6,914 nucleotides of DNA from Cyanobacteria bacterium UBA3803 (GTDB taxonomy: Bacteria > Cyanobacteriota > Vampirovibrionia > Gastranaerophilales > Gastranaerophilaceae), in the NCBI GenBank assembly GCA_002369055.1, contig DFEL01000172.1:1-6914 (forward strand), written 5' to 3'. This document shows, in pieces, positions 1 to 6,097 of the stretch. The notes under the pieces are model-generated. The model saw only the letters and a list, made by a program, of their open reading frames with translations. It searched no databases and was not told where the DNA came from. Position numbers and translations under genes: made by a program. Each line of letters starts with the position of its first letter. Within the stretch, counting starts at the first letter, position 1.

Positions 1-316
1 AAAATAATGAATACAAAAAAATTAATGTAAAAATAACTGCTTCAAATAAAACATATATTTCTAATTCACCTAAAGCAACAGCAAAAGGAAATAAAAAAAT
101 AGTTTCAACATCAAATATTAAAAACATAATTGCAAAATTTAAAAATTTAACATCAAATTGAATTTTTGCATTTCCAAAAGTTTTCATACCACATTCATAA
201 GGCAAATCTTCAACTTCATTAGATTTATATCCGACAAAAAAACCTGCTAATACCGAAGCAACAGCAAATGCAGCAGATAGAATTATGAACATTAATAAAA
301 AAAATAGTTGATTCAA
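1..316 (-). CDS. nuoA: NADH-quinone oxidoreductase subunit A (NuoA/NdhC), 3' end beyond the left edge
   Basis: This is the small membrane subunit of respiratory complex I, which lies at the junction between the membrane arm and the peripheral arm near the quinone site. I translated it by hand: 105 complete codons are visible. Residues 3-27 form a first membrane helix. The family signature YECG follows at residues 40-43 in the loop, then a conserved second helix containing IFDVET (67-72) and FLFPFAV (74-80), and a third hydrophobic segment from about residue 86 to the cut. Family members have about 120 residues, so roughly 15 are missing. The start is a TTG at 316-314, preceded by an in-frame TAA and a GGGG run about 9 nt upstream. 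The only other candidate is ATG codon 9 (292-290), which would remove part of helix 1. It diverges from the TPR operon. Other nuo genes are expected to the left but cannot be seen. Identity is sure; the start is less so. Confidence 0.93.
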   Translation of the reverse strand, partial: MNQLFFLLMFIILSAAFAVASVLAGFFVGYKSNEVEDLPYECGMKTFGNAKIQFDVKFLNFAIMFLIFDVETIFLFPFAVALGELEIYVLFEAVIFTLIFLYSLF

Positions 317-330
317 AATATTACCCCGTG

Positions 331-351
331 TTAAGTATTATGATAACTTAA
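331..351. repeat. Inverted repeat TTAAGT-N9-ACTTAA in the divergent intergenic region
   Basis: Two 6-bp arms (331-336 and 346-351) are perfect reverse complements separated by 9 bp, with a further small palindrome, TTATGATAA, at 338-346. The repeat covers the place where a -35 element would lie for the rightward promoter and sits just upstream of the nuoA ribosome binding site, so it could be an operator for a dimeric regulator. AT-rich DNA produces such repeats by chance, and nothing else supports the role. Confidence 0.3.
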
Positions 352-358
352 ATTTTAT

Positions 359-367
359 TGATATAAT
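359..367 (+). promoter_or_regulatory. Extended -10 promoter for the TPR-glycosidase-peptidase operon
   Basis: The bases TGATATAAT give a perfect TATAAT hexamer at 362-367 with the TGn extension at 359-361, the sigma70-type extended -10 element. The -35 region is poor (TTATGA at 338-343 with an 18-bp spacer), which is tolerated when the extension is present. Transcription would begin near 374, leaving a leader of about 36 nt before the ATG at 411. It is the only strong promoter-like match in the 94-bp gap between the divergent genes. The reverse strand has only weak candidates for nuoA, such as TTCACA with a 19-bp spacer to TAAAAT. Confidence 0.6.
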
Positions 368-410
368 AGTAGATGTTGTGAATTATTAAGTTGAATTTCA
401 AATACATATT

Positions 411-1073
411 ATGAAAAATTTTACAATTATATCAATAATCTTGTGTATAATCTTTTGTACTAATAGTGCAAATGCACTTGACGGTGCAGTTGAATACAAT
501 AGCGTAAATATTGACTACTCTGTTATTCAAGCAAAAAAATATGTAAAACTTGGAGATAACTTCTTAAATAAAGCAGAAAAAACAAAAAATATAACAAAAG
601 AAAAACAACTATTTTATTACGGAGAAGCATTAGGTTCTTACATTGCAGCAACAGAAGCAAATCCGGAATTAATAGATGTTTATGGAAAAATAGGTTACAT
701 ATATGGCAAATTAAAAAAATACTCTCTTGCTAAATCATATTTAAACAAAGGCTTAAATATGAACATAAAAAATCCGACAGTAAATTACTACTATGGACTG
801 GTTACATACGACATGCAAAACTTTAACGATGCTGTAAAATATCTTAAGGCTGCATCAAAATACAATTACTATAATAAATATGAAGTTAATTTTAAACTGG
901 GAGAAACGAACGAAAAATTAGCTGATTTGGTGAAAGCCAGAGATGCCTATGCAAAGGCTTTATCAGCAAGACCCAATGATACTGCCGCAAAAGCAAAAAT
1001 ACGTATGATAGATGACTTAAAATATAAAAATTCGCAGTATTATTTTCGTAAGAAACCATTTTACTATGATTAG
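411..1073 (+). CDS. Exported tetratricopeptide repeat (TPR) protein
   Basis: This is a 220-residue protein with a Sec signal peptide: Lys2, a hydrophobic core at about 4-16, and a signal peptidase I site SANA at 19-22. The mature part is mostly alpha-helical with three to four TPR-like units, at about 60-86, 87-120, 121-154 and 155-190. Typical TPR positions are visible in YGKIGYIYGKLKKYSLAKSYL, spanning residues 91-111, and in the last unit ending ALSARPND. The C-terminus is basic and aromatic (YYFRKKPFYYD). TPR proteins act as protein-binding scaffolds; the partner here is unknown. It is the first gene of a plus-strand operon and lies 11 nt before the exported glycosidase, so it may assist that enzyme in the envelope. 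I see no clear Shine-Dalgarno upstream of 411, but the signal peptide fits this start exactly. No lipobox is present, so it should be soluble after cleavage. Confidence 0.85.
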   Translation: MKNFTIISIILCIIFCTNSANALDGAVEYNSVNIDYSVIQAKKYVKLGDNFLNKAEKTKNITKEKQLFYYGEALGSYIAATEANPELIDVYGKIGYIYGKLKKYSLAKSYLNKGLNMNIKNPTVNYYYGLVTYDMQNFNDAVKYLKAASKYNYYNKYEVNFKLGETNEKLADLVKARDAYAKALSARPNDTAAKAKIRMIDDLKYKNSQYYFRKKPFYYD

Positions 1074-1084
1074 AGGTACACACA

Positions 1085-2884
1085 ATGAAAAAATCAGTAA
1101 TTAAATTATTATTATCACTTATAATACTTATAAGTATACAAAACTACGCACTTGCGTCTGATAGCCCATATTTTGAGTATATACCGACAACACATGAACA
1201 AGTTTATCAAAAAAGCTCCTACCGATACAATGCAATTGACCCTACACTTAAAAACAATCTTGCAGGAAGCGGATATCCCGGTATGCGTGGTGCTAATCAA
1301 TTGGTAATATATTCATCAGCACACGGAATATCAACAAATACTAATGAATTTGGTGCAGAAGCAATTGTTGAAGGAAATACCGTTACATCATTAAGTGGTG
1401 CTGATTCACTTATACCAACAAATGGTTTGGTTATAAGTGCTCACGGAAGAGCAAAAACTTGGCTAAACCAAAATATACACGTTGGAACAAAAATTTACAT
1501 TGATACAGATACAAAAACTATTACTGCACTTACAACATCAGAAAGCTATATATTTGCAGCAAAAGAAAAAATTGAAGAAGCAAATACAATGGTAAATTAT
1601 TATATGCACAATAGCTACAACTATTATGCGAAACCCACAAAAGAGCTAATAAGCCAAGCAAAAAGAAACTTAAGAAAAGCACACAGAAATTCAGCCTCTG
1701 CAAAAGAATTTGCACAACTTGCAATGCAAAACGCAAATGACGCACTTGCAACAGCAATACCTTACAAAGCAAACGAGTTAAAAGGTATATGGATTAGACC
1801 TACAAGCAATTCTGAAGCAGGAATTATATCTGCACTGGACAAGCTTAAAGCCTCCGGAATAAACAATGTATTCTTAGAAACATATTTTCATGGTAAAACA
1901 ATCTACCCGAGTGAAGTTATGAAAAATTATGGCTTCACGGAGCAAAATGAGCAATTTAAAGGTATAGATACACTTGCTATATGGATAAAAGAAGCACACA
2001 AAAGGAATATAAAAGTTAATATATGGTTTGAAGCATTTTATCTTGGTAACAAACCGCAAACAGATACCGCTATTTTGGCTGTTAAACCTGAATGGTCAAA
2101 TTTAAACCTAAAAAATAAAGATTCAGAAGTACCTGTTACATCGGTATCCGAACACAACGGATACTTTTTAGACCCTTCTAACCCTGAAGTTCAAGACTTT
2201 TTGACAGATTTAGTTAAAGAAATAATTACAAAATATCAACCTGATGGTTTTAATTTTGACTATTGCAGGTACCCACAGTCAATTGCGTCAAAATATGCAG
2301 GATATGCCCAATCAAATTGGGGATATACAAAGTACGCCAGAGAAGAATTTAAAACTATATACGGTCAAGATCCGATTGATATAACCTATGGAACAAAAGT
2401 ATGGTCTGATTGGGACAATTACAGACGTGATAAGGTAACACTTTTTATATCAAAAGTATCAAAATTGTGCAGAGATAACAAAATTACAATAACAGCAGTC
2501 GTATTTCCAAACAGAACGATGGCACTTGAAACTAAACAACAAGATTGGTCAACTTGGTCAGATAACAACTACGTAGACGCATTTACACCGTTATACCTAA
2601 CATGTGATGCCAAAACAATAAAAGTTATGATATTTGATATGCTAAAAGATATGTCACCCCGAACAAAACTTTATGCAGGACTTTTTGTAACATTTATGAA
2701 CGGTTCATCTGAAGATTTGATAAGGCAAATACATGAAACAAGAAAACTAAATCTTGGAGGTATAATTTTATTTGACTATGCTCACTTGCAGGATAAATAT
2801 ATAAAGACACTCACAAAAAGCGTCTTTTCAAACAATTGTTGCTCAATTATTCCTGCAAATTACAAAAAAGGGTGGTTTAATTAA
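1085..2884 (+). CDS. Exported glycosyl hydrolase-like 10 (GHL10, DUF187) family protein with extra N-terminal domain
   Basis: This is a 599-residue secreted enzyme. A signal peptide (KK at 2-3, hydrophobic 6-19) ends at YALA (21-24). Residues about 60-150 form a beta-rich module with RGANQLVIY (68-76), a TNEFG segment (86-90) and ISAHGRAKTWL (117-127). I recall this module next to GHL10 domains in cyanobacteria-like proteins. Residues about 153-225 are an Ala/Lys-rich helical hairpin. The TIM barrel runs from ELKGIWIRP (231-239) to about 582. Its landmarks are NVFLETYFHG (261-270), VNIWFEAF (311-318), FLDPSNPEV (361-369) and DGFNFDYCRYP (387-397), where Asp392 is in the conserved acidic motif. 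The family contains E. coli DigH (YddW), which cleaves peptide-free peptidoglycan glycan; the substrate here is unproven. The Shine-Dalgarno AGAGG at 1072-1076 supports the start. The stop overlaps the next ATG by one base. The C-terminal tail with Cys585-Cys586 is outside the barrel. Confidence 0.88.
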   Translation: MKKSVIKLLLSLIILISIQNYALASDSPYFEYIPTTHEQVYQKSSYRYNAIDPTLKNNLAGSGYPGMRGANQLVIYSSAHGISTNTNEFGAEAIVEGNTVTSLSGADSLIPTNGLVISAHGRAKTWLNQNIHVGTKIYIDTDTKTITALTTSESYIFAAKEKIEEANTMVNYYMHNSYNYYAKPTKELISQAKRNLRKAHRNSASAKEFAQLAMQNANDALATAIPYKANELKGIWIRPTSNSEAGIISALDKLKASGINNVFLETYFHGKTIYPSEVMKNYGFTEQNEQFKGIDTLAIWIKEAHKRNIKVNIWFEAFYLGNKPQTDTAILAVKPEWSNLNLKNKDSEVPVTSVSEHNGYFLDPSNPEVQDFLTDLVKEIITKYQPDGFNFDYCRYPQSIASKYAGYAQSNWGYTKYAREEFKTIYGQDPIDITYGTKVWSDWDNYRRDKVTLFISKVSKLCRDNKITITAVVFPNRTMALETKQQDWSTWSDNNYVDAFTPLYLTCDAKTIKVMIFDMLKDMSPRTKLYAGLFVTFMNGSSEDLIRQIHETRKLNLGGIILFDYAHLQDKYIKTLTKSVFSNNCCSIIPANYKKGWFN

Positions 2885-3078
2885 TGCAAGAAGAAAATAA
2901 TAAAAAAACACCAAACAAATTTTTAGGTATTATGTTTGATTGCTGCGGTGTTTACGGAAGAATTTACAAAAACAAAGAAGGAACAGCATATACAGGAAGA
3001 TGCCCGAAGTGTATGCGACCGATAAAAGTTCAAATCGGTGAAGGTGGTACAGGGCAAAGATTTTTTAGAGGATTTTAA
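2884..3078 (+). CDS. Small conserved four-cysteine (probable zinc-ribbon) protein of unknown function
   Basis: This is a 64-residue protein with no signal peptide or membrane segment, so it is probably cytoplasmic. After a polar N-terminus (1-12) it has FDCCGVYGRIY (18-28) and GRCPKCMRPIKV (38-49), then a glycine-rich GEGGTGQRFF near the end. Cys20, Cys21, Cys40 and Cys43 could bind one zinc, with the CPKC knuckle as the clearer half. I recall similar short hypothetical proteins in other phyla with the same CCGVY...GRCP.C...GGT...RFF pattern, but no known function. Its ATG shares a base with the stop codon of the glycosidase gene (TAATG), and GGGTGG lies 8 nt upstream, so translation is probably coupled. 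The peptidase gene starts one base after its stop. This position argues for a role linked to its neighbours, but does not reveal it. Confidence 0.85.
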   Translation: MQEENNKKTPNKFLGIMFDCCGVYGRIYKNKEGTAYTGRCPKCMRPIKVQIGEGGTGQRFFRGF

Positions 3079-3079
3079 C

Positions 3080-4231
3080 ATGGAAAATTTAAGAAAAAAA
3101 GAAGAACTAATTGACATTTTTTACAATTTAACAAGTATACCCTCTCCGTCACTTCATGAAGAAAAAGTTGTCGAATGGGTAAAGGAATTTTGCAAGAAAG
3201 AAAATCTGGACTTTATGACAGATGACTATAATAACGTAATAATCAAACTACCTGCAACTGACGAAACAAAGCCTCTTATAGCACTTTCATCGCACATGGA
3301 CGTTGTAGGAGATGATTCACCGGTTATACCAATCCTTGAAGGAGATTACATTCACGCAAACAACAGAACTCTTGGCGGAGATGATAAATTTGGAATGTCT
3401 GCTGCTTTGAAGTTATTGAAAGACACTAAAAATTCTGATATGAAGCATGGCGGACTTGAAGTTGTATTCACAAGAGATGAAGAAAATGGAATGTCAGGTA
3501 TTAAGAACTTTAATTTCAACAACTTAAATGCAAAATACGTAATTGTCTGCGATGCAGATGAATTTGGAGTGCTTCAAGTATCAGGTGCAAGTTATTGCAA
3601 CGGACACGTAGAAATCAACTGCAAAGGCGGTCATTCAGGTATTGAAATAGCGGACAAGACCAAACCAAATGCTGCAAAATTAATGGCAGAACTTTGCAAT
3701 AATATTCCTCAAGGTGTTTACTATGAGGATGAAACAGGAGTTGTCACATCAATTAATTTAGGTGGAATAAAAGCAGGTGATATAAACGTTACTAATGTTT
3801 TAAATCCTTATGCAGAAGCAACATATTCCATAAGAAGTGCAAATCTTGCCAAAGAAAATGAACTAATAGATAAAATTCAAAAAATAATTGAAGAATTTAA
3901 CAAAAAGTACAATGGTATAGCAAAAGCAAAAGGAACATTTAAGCAAAAAATGCCTGCATTTGAAAAATCAAATGACACATATATACCTAATGTTTTTGAG
4001 CGTGCTGCCAAAAAACTTGGAGTTAAATATATAATAAATTCGTTCCATGCAGGGGCAGAAACACACATCTACTGCCAACACAAAAACGCTAAAGGTGAAA
4101 CGTTCATTCCATTCTTAATGGGACTTGCTGACCTTTATAATATGCACTCGGCAGATGAAAAAATTGACTATAAAAGCTTCTTAAAAGGTTATAATTTACT
4201 TAAGGAGTTTTTCCTCGAGTTCAACAAATAA
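3080..4231 (+). CDS. M20 family zinc metallopeptidase (peptidase T-like)
   Basis: This is a 383-residue cytoplasmic di-zinc peptidase of the M20 clan, probably a di- or tripeptidase. Expected metal ligands and catalytic residues can be seen: His72 and Asp74 in SSHMDVV, bridging Asp101 in TLGGDDKFG, general base Glu134 with Glu135 in FTRDEENG, Asp158 in VCDADEFG, and a C-terminal His356 in LYNMHSADE. GGHSG (183-187) and the region to about 285 form the inserted dimerization domain. SFHAGAETHIY (321-331) replaces the GGTDG-type motif of classical PepT, so specificity may differ; aminoacyl-histidine dipeptidases and carboxypeptidases are alternatives. I chose the ATG at 3080 because AGAGGA lies 7 nt before it and it is one base past the previous stop; an ATG at 3038 would add 14 residues and overlap the previous gene by 41 bp. 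Its last 36 bp overlap the convergent tmk gene. Confidence 0.9.
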   Translation: MENLRKKEELIDIFYNLTSIPSPSLHEEKVVEWVKEFCKKENLDFMTDDYNNVIIKLPATDETKPLIALSSHMDVVGDDSPVIPILEGDYIHANNRTLGGDDKFGMSAALKLLKDTKNSDMKHGGLEVVFTRDEENGMSGIKNFNFNNLNAKYVIVCDADEFGVLQVSGASYCNGHVEINCKGGHSGIEIADKTKPNAAKLMAELCNNIPQGVYYEDETGVVTSINLGGIKAGDINVTNVLNPYAEATYSIRSANLAKENELIDKIQKIIEEFNKKYNGIAKAKGTFKQKMPAFEKSNDTYIPNVFERAAKKLGVKYIINSFHAGAETHIYCQHKNAKGETFIPFLMGLADLYNMHSADEKIDYKSFLKGYNLLKEFFLEFNK

Positions 4232-4822
4232 ATTAACAACTTTAGAATGTATATTTTCAACAGAATCAACCGCATTAATAACTTTGATGCGGTTTGGTTC
4301 TTTTTGAGCAATTTTTAAGTAACCTTGACGCACCCTTTCAAAAAATTCTTTACCTGAAGATTCCATTCTATCTTTTTCTTTTCCAATTCTTTCCATAGAA
4401 GTTTCAACATCAATATCAAAAACAAAAGTTAAATCAGGTTTTAATCCGCTTGTTGCAATGTTATTAAGCATATCAATTTTTTCAACGTCAAGTTCTCTGC
4501 CATATCCTTGATAAGCAAGAGAAGAATCTGTATGCCTGTCACTAATTACAATGCGACCCAAGTCAACATTTCTTTTTACAATTACATCAACATTTTGTGC
4601 TCTGTCAGCAAGAAATAAAAAAGATTCACAAACAGGTGAAACTTCACCATCATAATTTAATAGCAAATCTCTAATTTTTTGTCCTAAACCTGCACACCCG
4701 GGTTCACGTGTTAATACAACTTCATACCCTCTATATTGCAAATACTCTTGCAATAATTTTATTTGAGTAGTTTTACCGCACCCATCAGCACCCTCAAATG
4801 TAATAAAAAGACCTCTTTTCAT
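4196..4822 (-). CDS. tmk: Thymidylate kinase (dTMP kinase)
   Basis: This enzyme phosphorylates dTMP to dTDP with ATP, an essential cytoplasmic step in making dTTP. The 208-residue protein has normal length for the family. The P-loop GADGCGKT is at 11-18, the TREPG substrate loop at 38-42, the DR motif in ISDRHTDSSLAYQG at 93-106, and the lid in KDRMESSGKEFFERV at 150-164 with Arg152. The loop after TREPG reads CAGLG where GGTxL is usual, a mild oddity. The start is well supported: AGGAG at 4832-4828 lies 5 nt upstream. It follows rplA on the same strand by 55 bp, but a hairpin terminator fills that gap and leaves no room for a promoter after it. Expression therefore needs read-through or a promoter inside rplA. 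Its 3' end overlaps the peptidase gene by 36 bp. Confidence 0.96.
   Translation of the reverse strand: MKRGLFITFEGADGCGKTTQIKLLQEYLQYRGYEVVLTREPGCAGLGQKIRDLLLNYDGEVSPVCESFLFLADRAQNVDVIVKRNVDLGRIVISDRHTDSSLAYQGYGRELDVEKIDMLNNIATSGLKPDLTFVFDIDVETSMERIGKEKDRMESSGKEFFERVRQGYLKIAQKEPNRIKVINAVDSVENIHSKVVNLFVELEEKLLK
4268..4305 (+). terminator. Possible intrinsic terminator of the plus-strand operon, inside tmk
   Basis: AACCGCAT at 4268-4275 pairs perfectly with ATGCGGTT at 4287-4294. Three more pairs (one G-U) extend the stem to 11 bp with a 5-nt loop at 4279-4283. A T-rich stretch with TTTTT at 4301-4305 follows. It lies 37 bp after the peptidase stop codon, where a terminator for the operon is needed, but within the coding sequence of the opposing gene. 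The T-tract starts late and is interrupted by GG and C, so efficiency is uncertain. Confidence 0.42.
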
Positions 4823-4833
4823 ATAAACTCCTA

Positions 4834-4863
4834 ATAAAAAAGCGTGGCAATGCCACGCTTTTC
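4834..4863 (-). terminator. Rho-independent terminator or attenuator between rplA and tmk
   Basis: Arms at 4840-4849 and 4851-4860 are a perfect 10-bp inverted repeat (AAGCGTGGCA and its complement) around one base, giving a 9-bp stem with a 3-nt loop. On the minus strand six Ts (4841-4836) follow, the classic layout, 17 nt after the rplA stop codon. On the plus strand four Ts (4859-4862, partly in the stem) follow, so it may also stop rightward antisense transcription. The tmk Shine-Dalgarno begins only about 4 nt after the U-run. Confidence 0.85.
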
Positions 4864-4877
4864 ATAATTCTAATAAA

Positions 4878-5603
4878 TTAACCCAAATAATCTTTTACTT
4901 CCGCAGGTAATGCTTTAGTATCCAATTTAATACCAGGGCCCATTGTTGTTGATAAGTATGCTGATTTAATGTAAGTACCTTTTGCTGAAGAAGGTTTTGC
5001 TTTAATAATTGCCTCAGCAAGTGTAGCATAGTTTTTCATCAAATCATCAACGCTGAATTGAACTTTACCGATAGGGCAGTGAATCATACCTTGCTTATCA
5101 GCACGGAACTCAACTTTACCAGCCTTAGCATCTTGAACTGCTTTACCAACTTCAAGAGTAACAGTACCTGTTTTAGGGTTTGGCATTAAGCCTTTTGGAC
5201 CTAATACACGACCTAATTTACCAAGCATACCCATACAGTCAGGTGTTGCAATTAAAGTATCAAATTCGAACCAACCCTTTTCGATTTTTTCGATGATATC
5301 TTCTGTTCCTGCAAAGTCTGCCCCAGCAGCTTTTGCTTCATCTACTTTATTACCTTTTGCAATTACACAAACTCTTACAGTTTTACCTAAGCCTGCAGGT
5401 AATACGGTAGTTGAACGAATTTGCTGATCAGCGTGCTTTACTTCAATACCTAATCTCATGTGGCATTCTACTGTTTCATTAAATTTAGAAACTGCTTCTG
5501 AGATTTCTTTTAATTTCTTTAATGCTTCTAAGCCGCTTGTAGGTTGTTCAAAACCTTCCAACAACTCTTGCATTTTTTGTTGTTTTTTTGTTAATTTAGC
5601 CAT
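4878..5603 (-). CDS. rplA: 50S ribosomal protein L1
   Basis: L1 binds helices 76-78 of 23S rRNA and forms the mobile stalk that helps release tRNA from the E site. In many bacteria it also represses its own operon by binding a copy of that site in the mRNA. The 241-residue protein has about the usual length. Diagnostic segments are MRLGIEVKHADQQIRSTTVLPAGLGK (49-74), the signature GRVLGPKGLMPNPKTGT (131-147), ADKQGMIHCPIGK (168-180) and the terminal STTMGPGIKLD (218-228). The start is fixed by AGGA at 5615-5612, 8 nt upstream, and by the conserved N-terminus. The 54-bp gap after rplK contains a hairpin resembling the L1-binding site, so this gene appears to have its own feedback control. A terminator follows closely after the stop. 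Confidence 0.98.
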   Translation of the reverse strand: MAKLTKKQQKMQELLEGFEQPTSGLEALKKLKEISEAVSKFNETVECHMRLGIEVKHADQQIRSTTVLPAGLGKTVRVCVIAKGNKVDEAKAAGADFAGTEDIIEKIEKGWFEFDTLIATPDCMGMLGKLGRVLGPKGLMPNPKTGTVTLEVGKAVQDAKAGKVEFRADKQGMIHCPIGKVQFSVDDLMKNYATLAEAIIKAKPSSAKGTYIKSAYLSTTMGPGIKLDTKALPAEVKDYLG

Positions 5604-5618
5604 TTTAATTTTCCTTTC

Positions 5619-5649
5619 GTGGTATTAGCGGACTATAATGTCCTTCCAT
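5619..5649 (-). promoter_or_regulatory. Candidate L1-binding leader hairpin before rplA
   Basis: Read on the minus strand the segments are ATGG, AA, GGAC, loop ATTATA, GTCC, GCTAATA, CCAC. UGG/CCA closes an outer stem and GGAC/GUCC an inner stem; between them lies an uneven internal loop, AA against seven bases. The loop bases and the ending AUACCAC match the L1 site of 23S rRNA (UGGGAGG ... GAAAUACCAC in E. coli, from memory) and the rplK leader. The Shine-Dalgarno of rplA begins about 1-3 nt after the hairpin, so bound L1 would block initiation. The outer stem is only 3 bp, weaker than in the rplK copy. Confidence 0.62.
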
Positions 5650-5657
5650 TCTCTACG

Positions 5658-6083
5658 TTACTGCTTTACAGTAACACCCATTGCTCTGCATGAACCTTTA
5701 ATCATTTCAACTGCTGCTTCTAATGTTGTTGCATTTAAATCGTTCATTTTGATTTTTGCAATTTCTTCAAGTTGTTCTTGAGTAATTTCACCAACTTTTG
5801 TTTTGTTTGGTGTAGCAGAACCTTTAGGAAGATTTAAAATTTTCTTAATTAGAACAGGAGCCGGAGGTGATTTTGTCACGAAAGTAAAACTTCTGTCTTC
5901 ATAAACATCGATAACAACCGGAATAATGTAACCTGCTTGAGATTCAGTCTTAGCGTTGAATTGTTTGCAGAAATCCATGATGTTTACACCGTGTTGACCT
6001 AATGCAGGACCAACAGGTGGAGACGGATTTGCTTTACCGGCTTCGATTTGGAGTTTAATTTTTCCTACTACTTTTTTTGCCAT
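5658..6083 (-). CDS. rplK: 50S ribosomal protein L11
   Basis: L11 sits with 23S rRNA helices 43-44 at the base of the L7/L12 stalk, the GTPase-associated centre that elongation and release factors contact. The 141 residues are the standard length. The N-terminal domain contains the proline-rich segment NPSPPVGPALGQHGVNIMDFCKQFN (19-43), near the site bound by thiopeptide antibiotics. The rRNA-binding C-terminal domain contains KSPPAPVLIKK (71-81) and KMNDLNATTLEAAVEMIKGSCRAMGV (112-137). The start has AGGA at 6093-6090, 6 nt upstream. It follows nusG with a 67-bp gap and precedes rplA, the common bacterial order. The gap holds a candidate L1-binding hairpin, so translation is probably repressed by excess L1. 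Confidence 0.98.
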   Translation of the reverse strand: MAKKVVGKIKLQIEAGKANPSPPVGPALGQHGVNIMDFCKQFNAKTESQAGYIIPVVIDVYEDRSFTFVTKSPPAPVLIKKILNLPKGSATPNKTKVGEITQEQLEEIAKIKMNDLNATTLEAAVEMIKGSCRAMGVTVKQ

Positions 6084-6097
6084 TTCTTATCCTTTCT

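Noticed and set aside
1530..1772. Reverse-strand open frame of 80 codons inside the glycosidase gene
   Set aside because: It is a shadow of a well-supported gene, lacks a ribosome binding site, and its leucine-rich product reflects complementary lysine/alanine/glutamine codons.
3038..3079. A longer start for the peptidase that adds 14 residues
   Set aside because: It overlaps the four-cysteine gene by 41 bp, the added residues are not family-like, and the ATG at 3080 has an AGAGGA site at good distance.
4140..4195. A terminator for tmk on the minus strand inside the peptidase gene
   Set aside because: There is a T-rich run, but I found no stable stem in front of it; only the short palindrome AAGCTT.
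5605..5649. A 14-codon reading frame on the minus strand before rplA (ATG at 5649) that could be a leader peptide
   Set aside because: It has no Shine-Dalgarno, its codons show no attenuation pattern, and the bases are explained by the L1-type hairpin.
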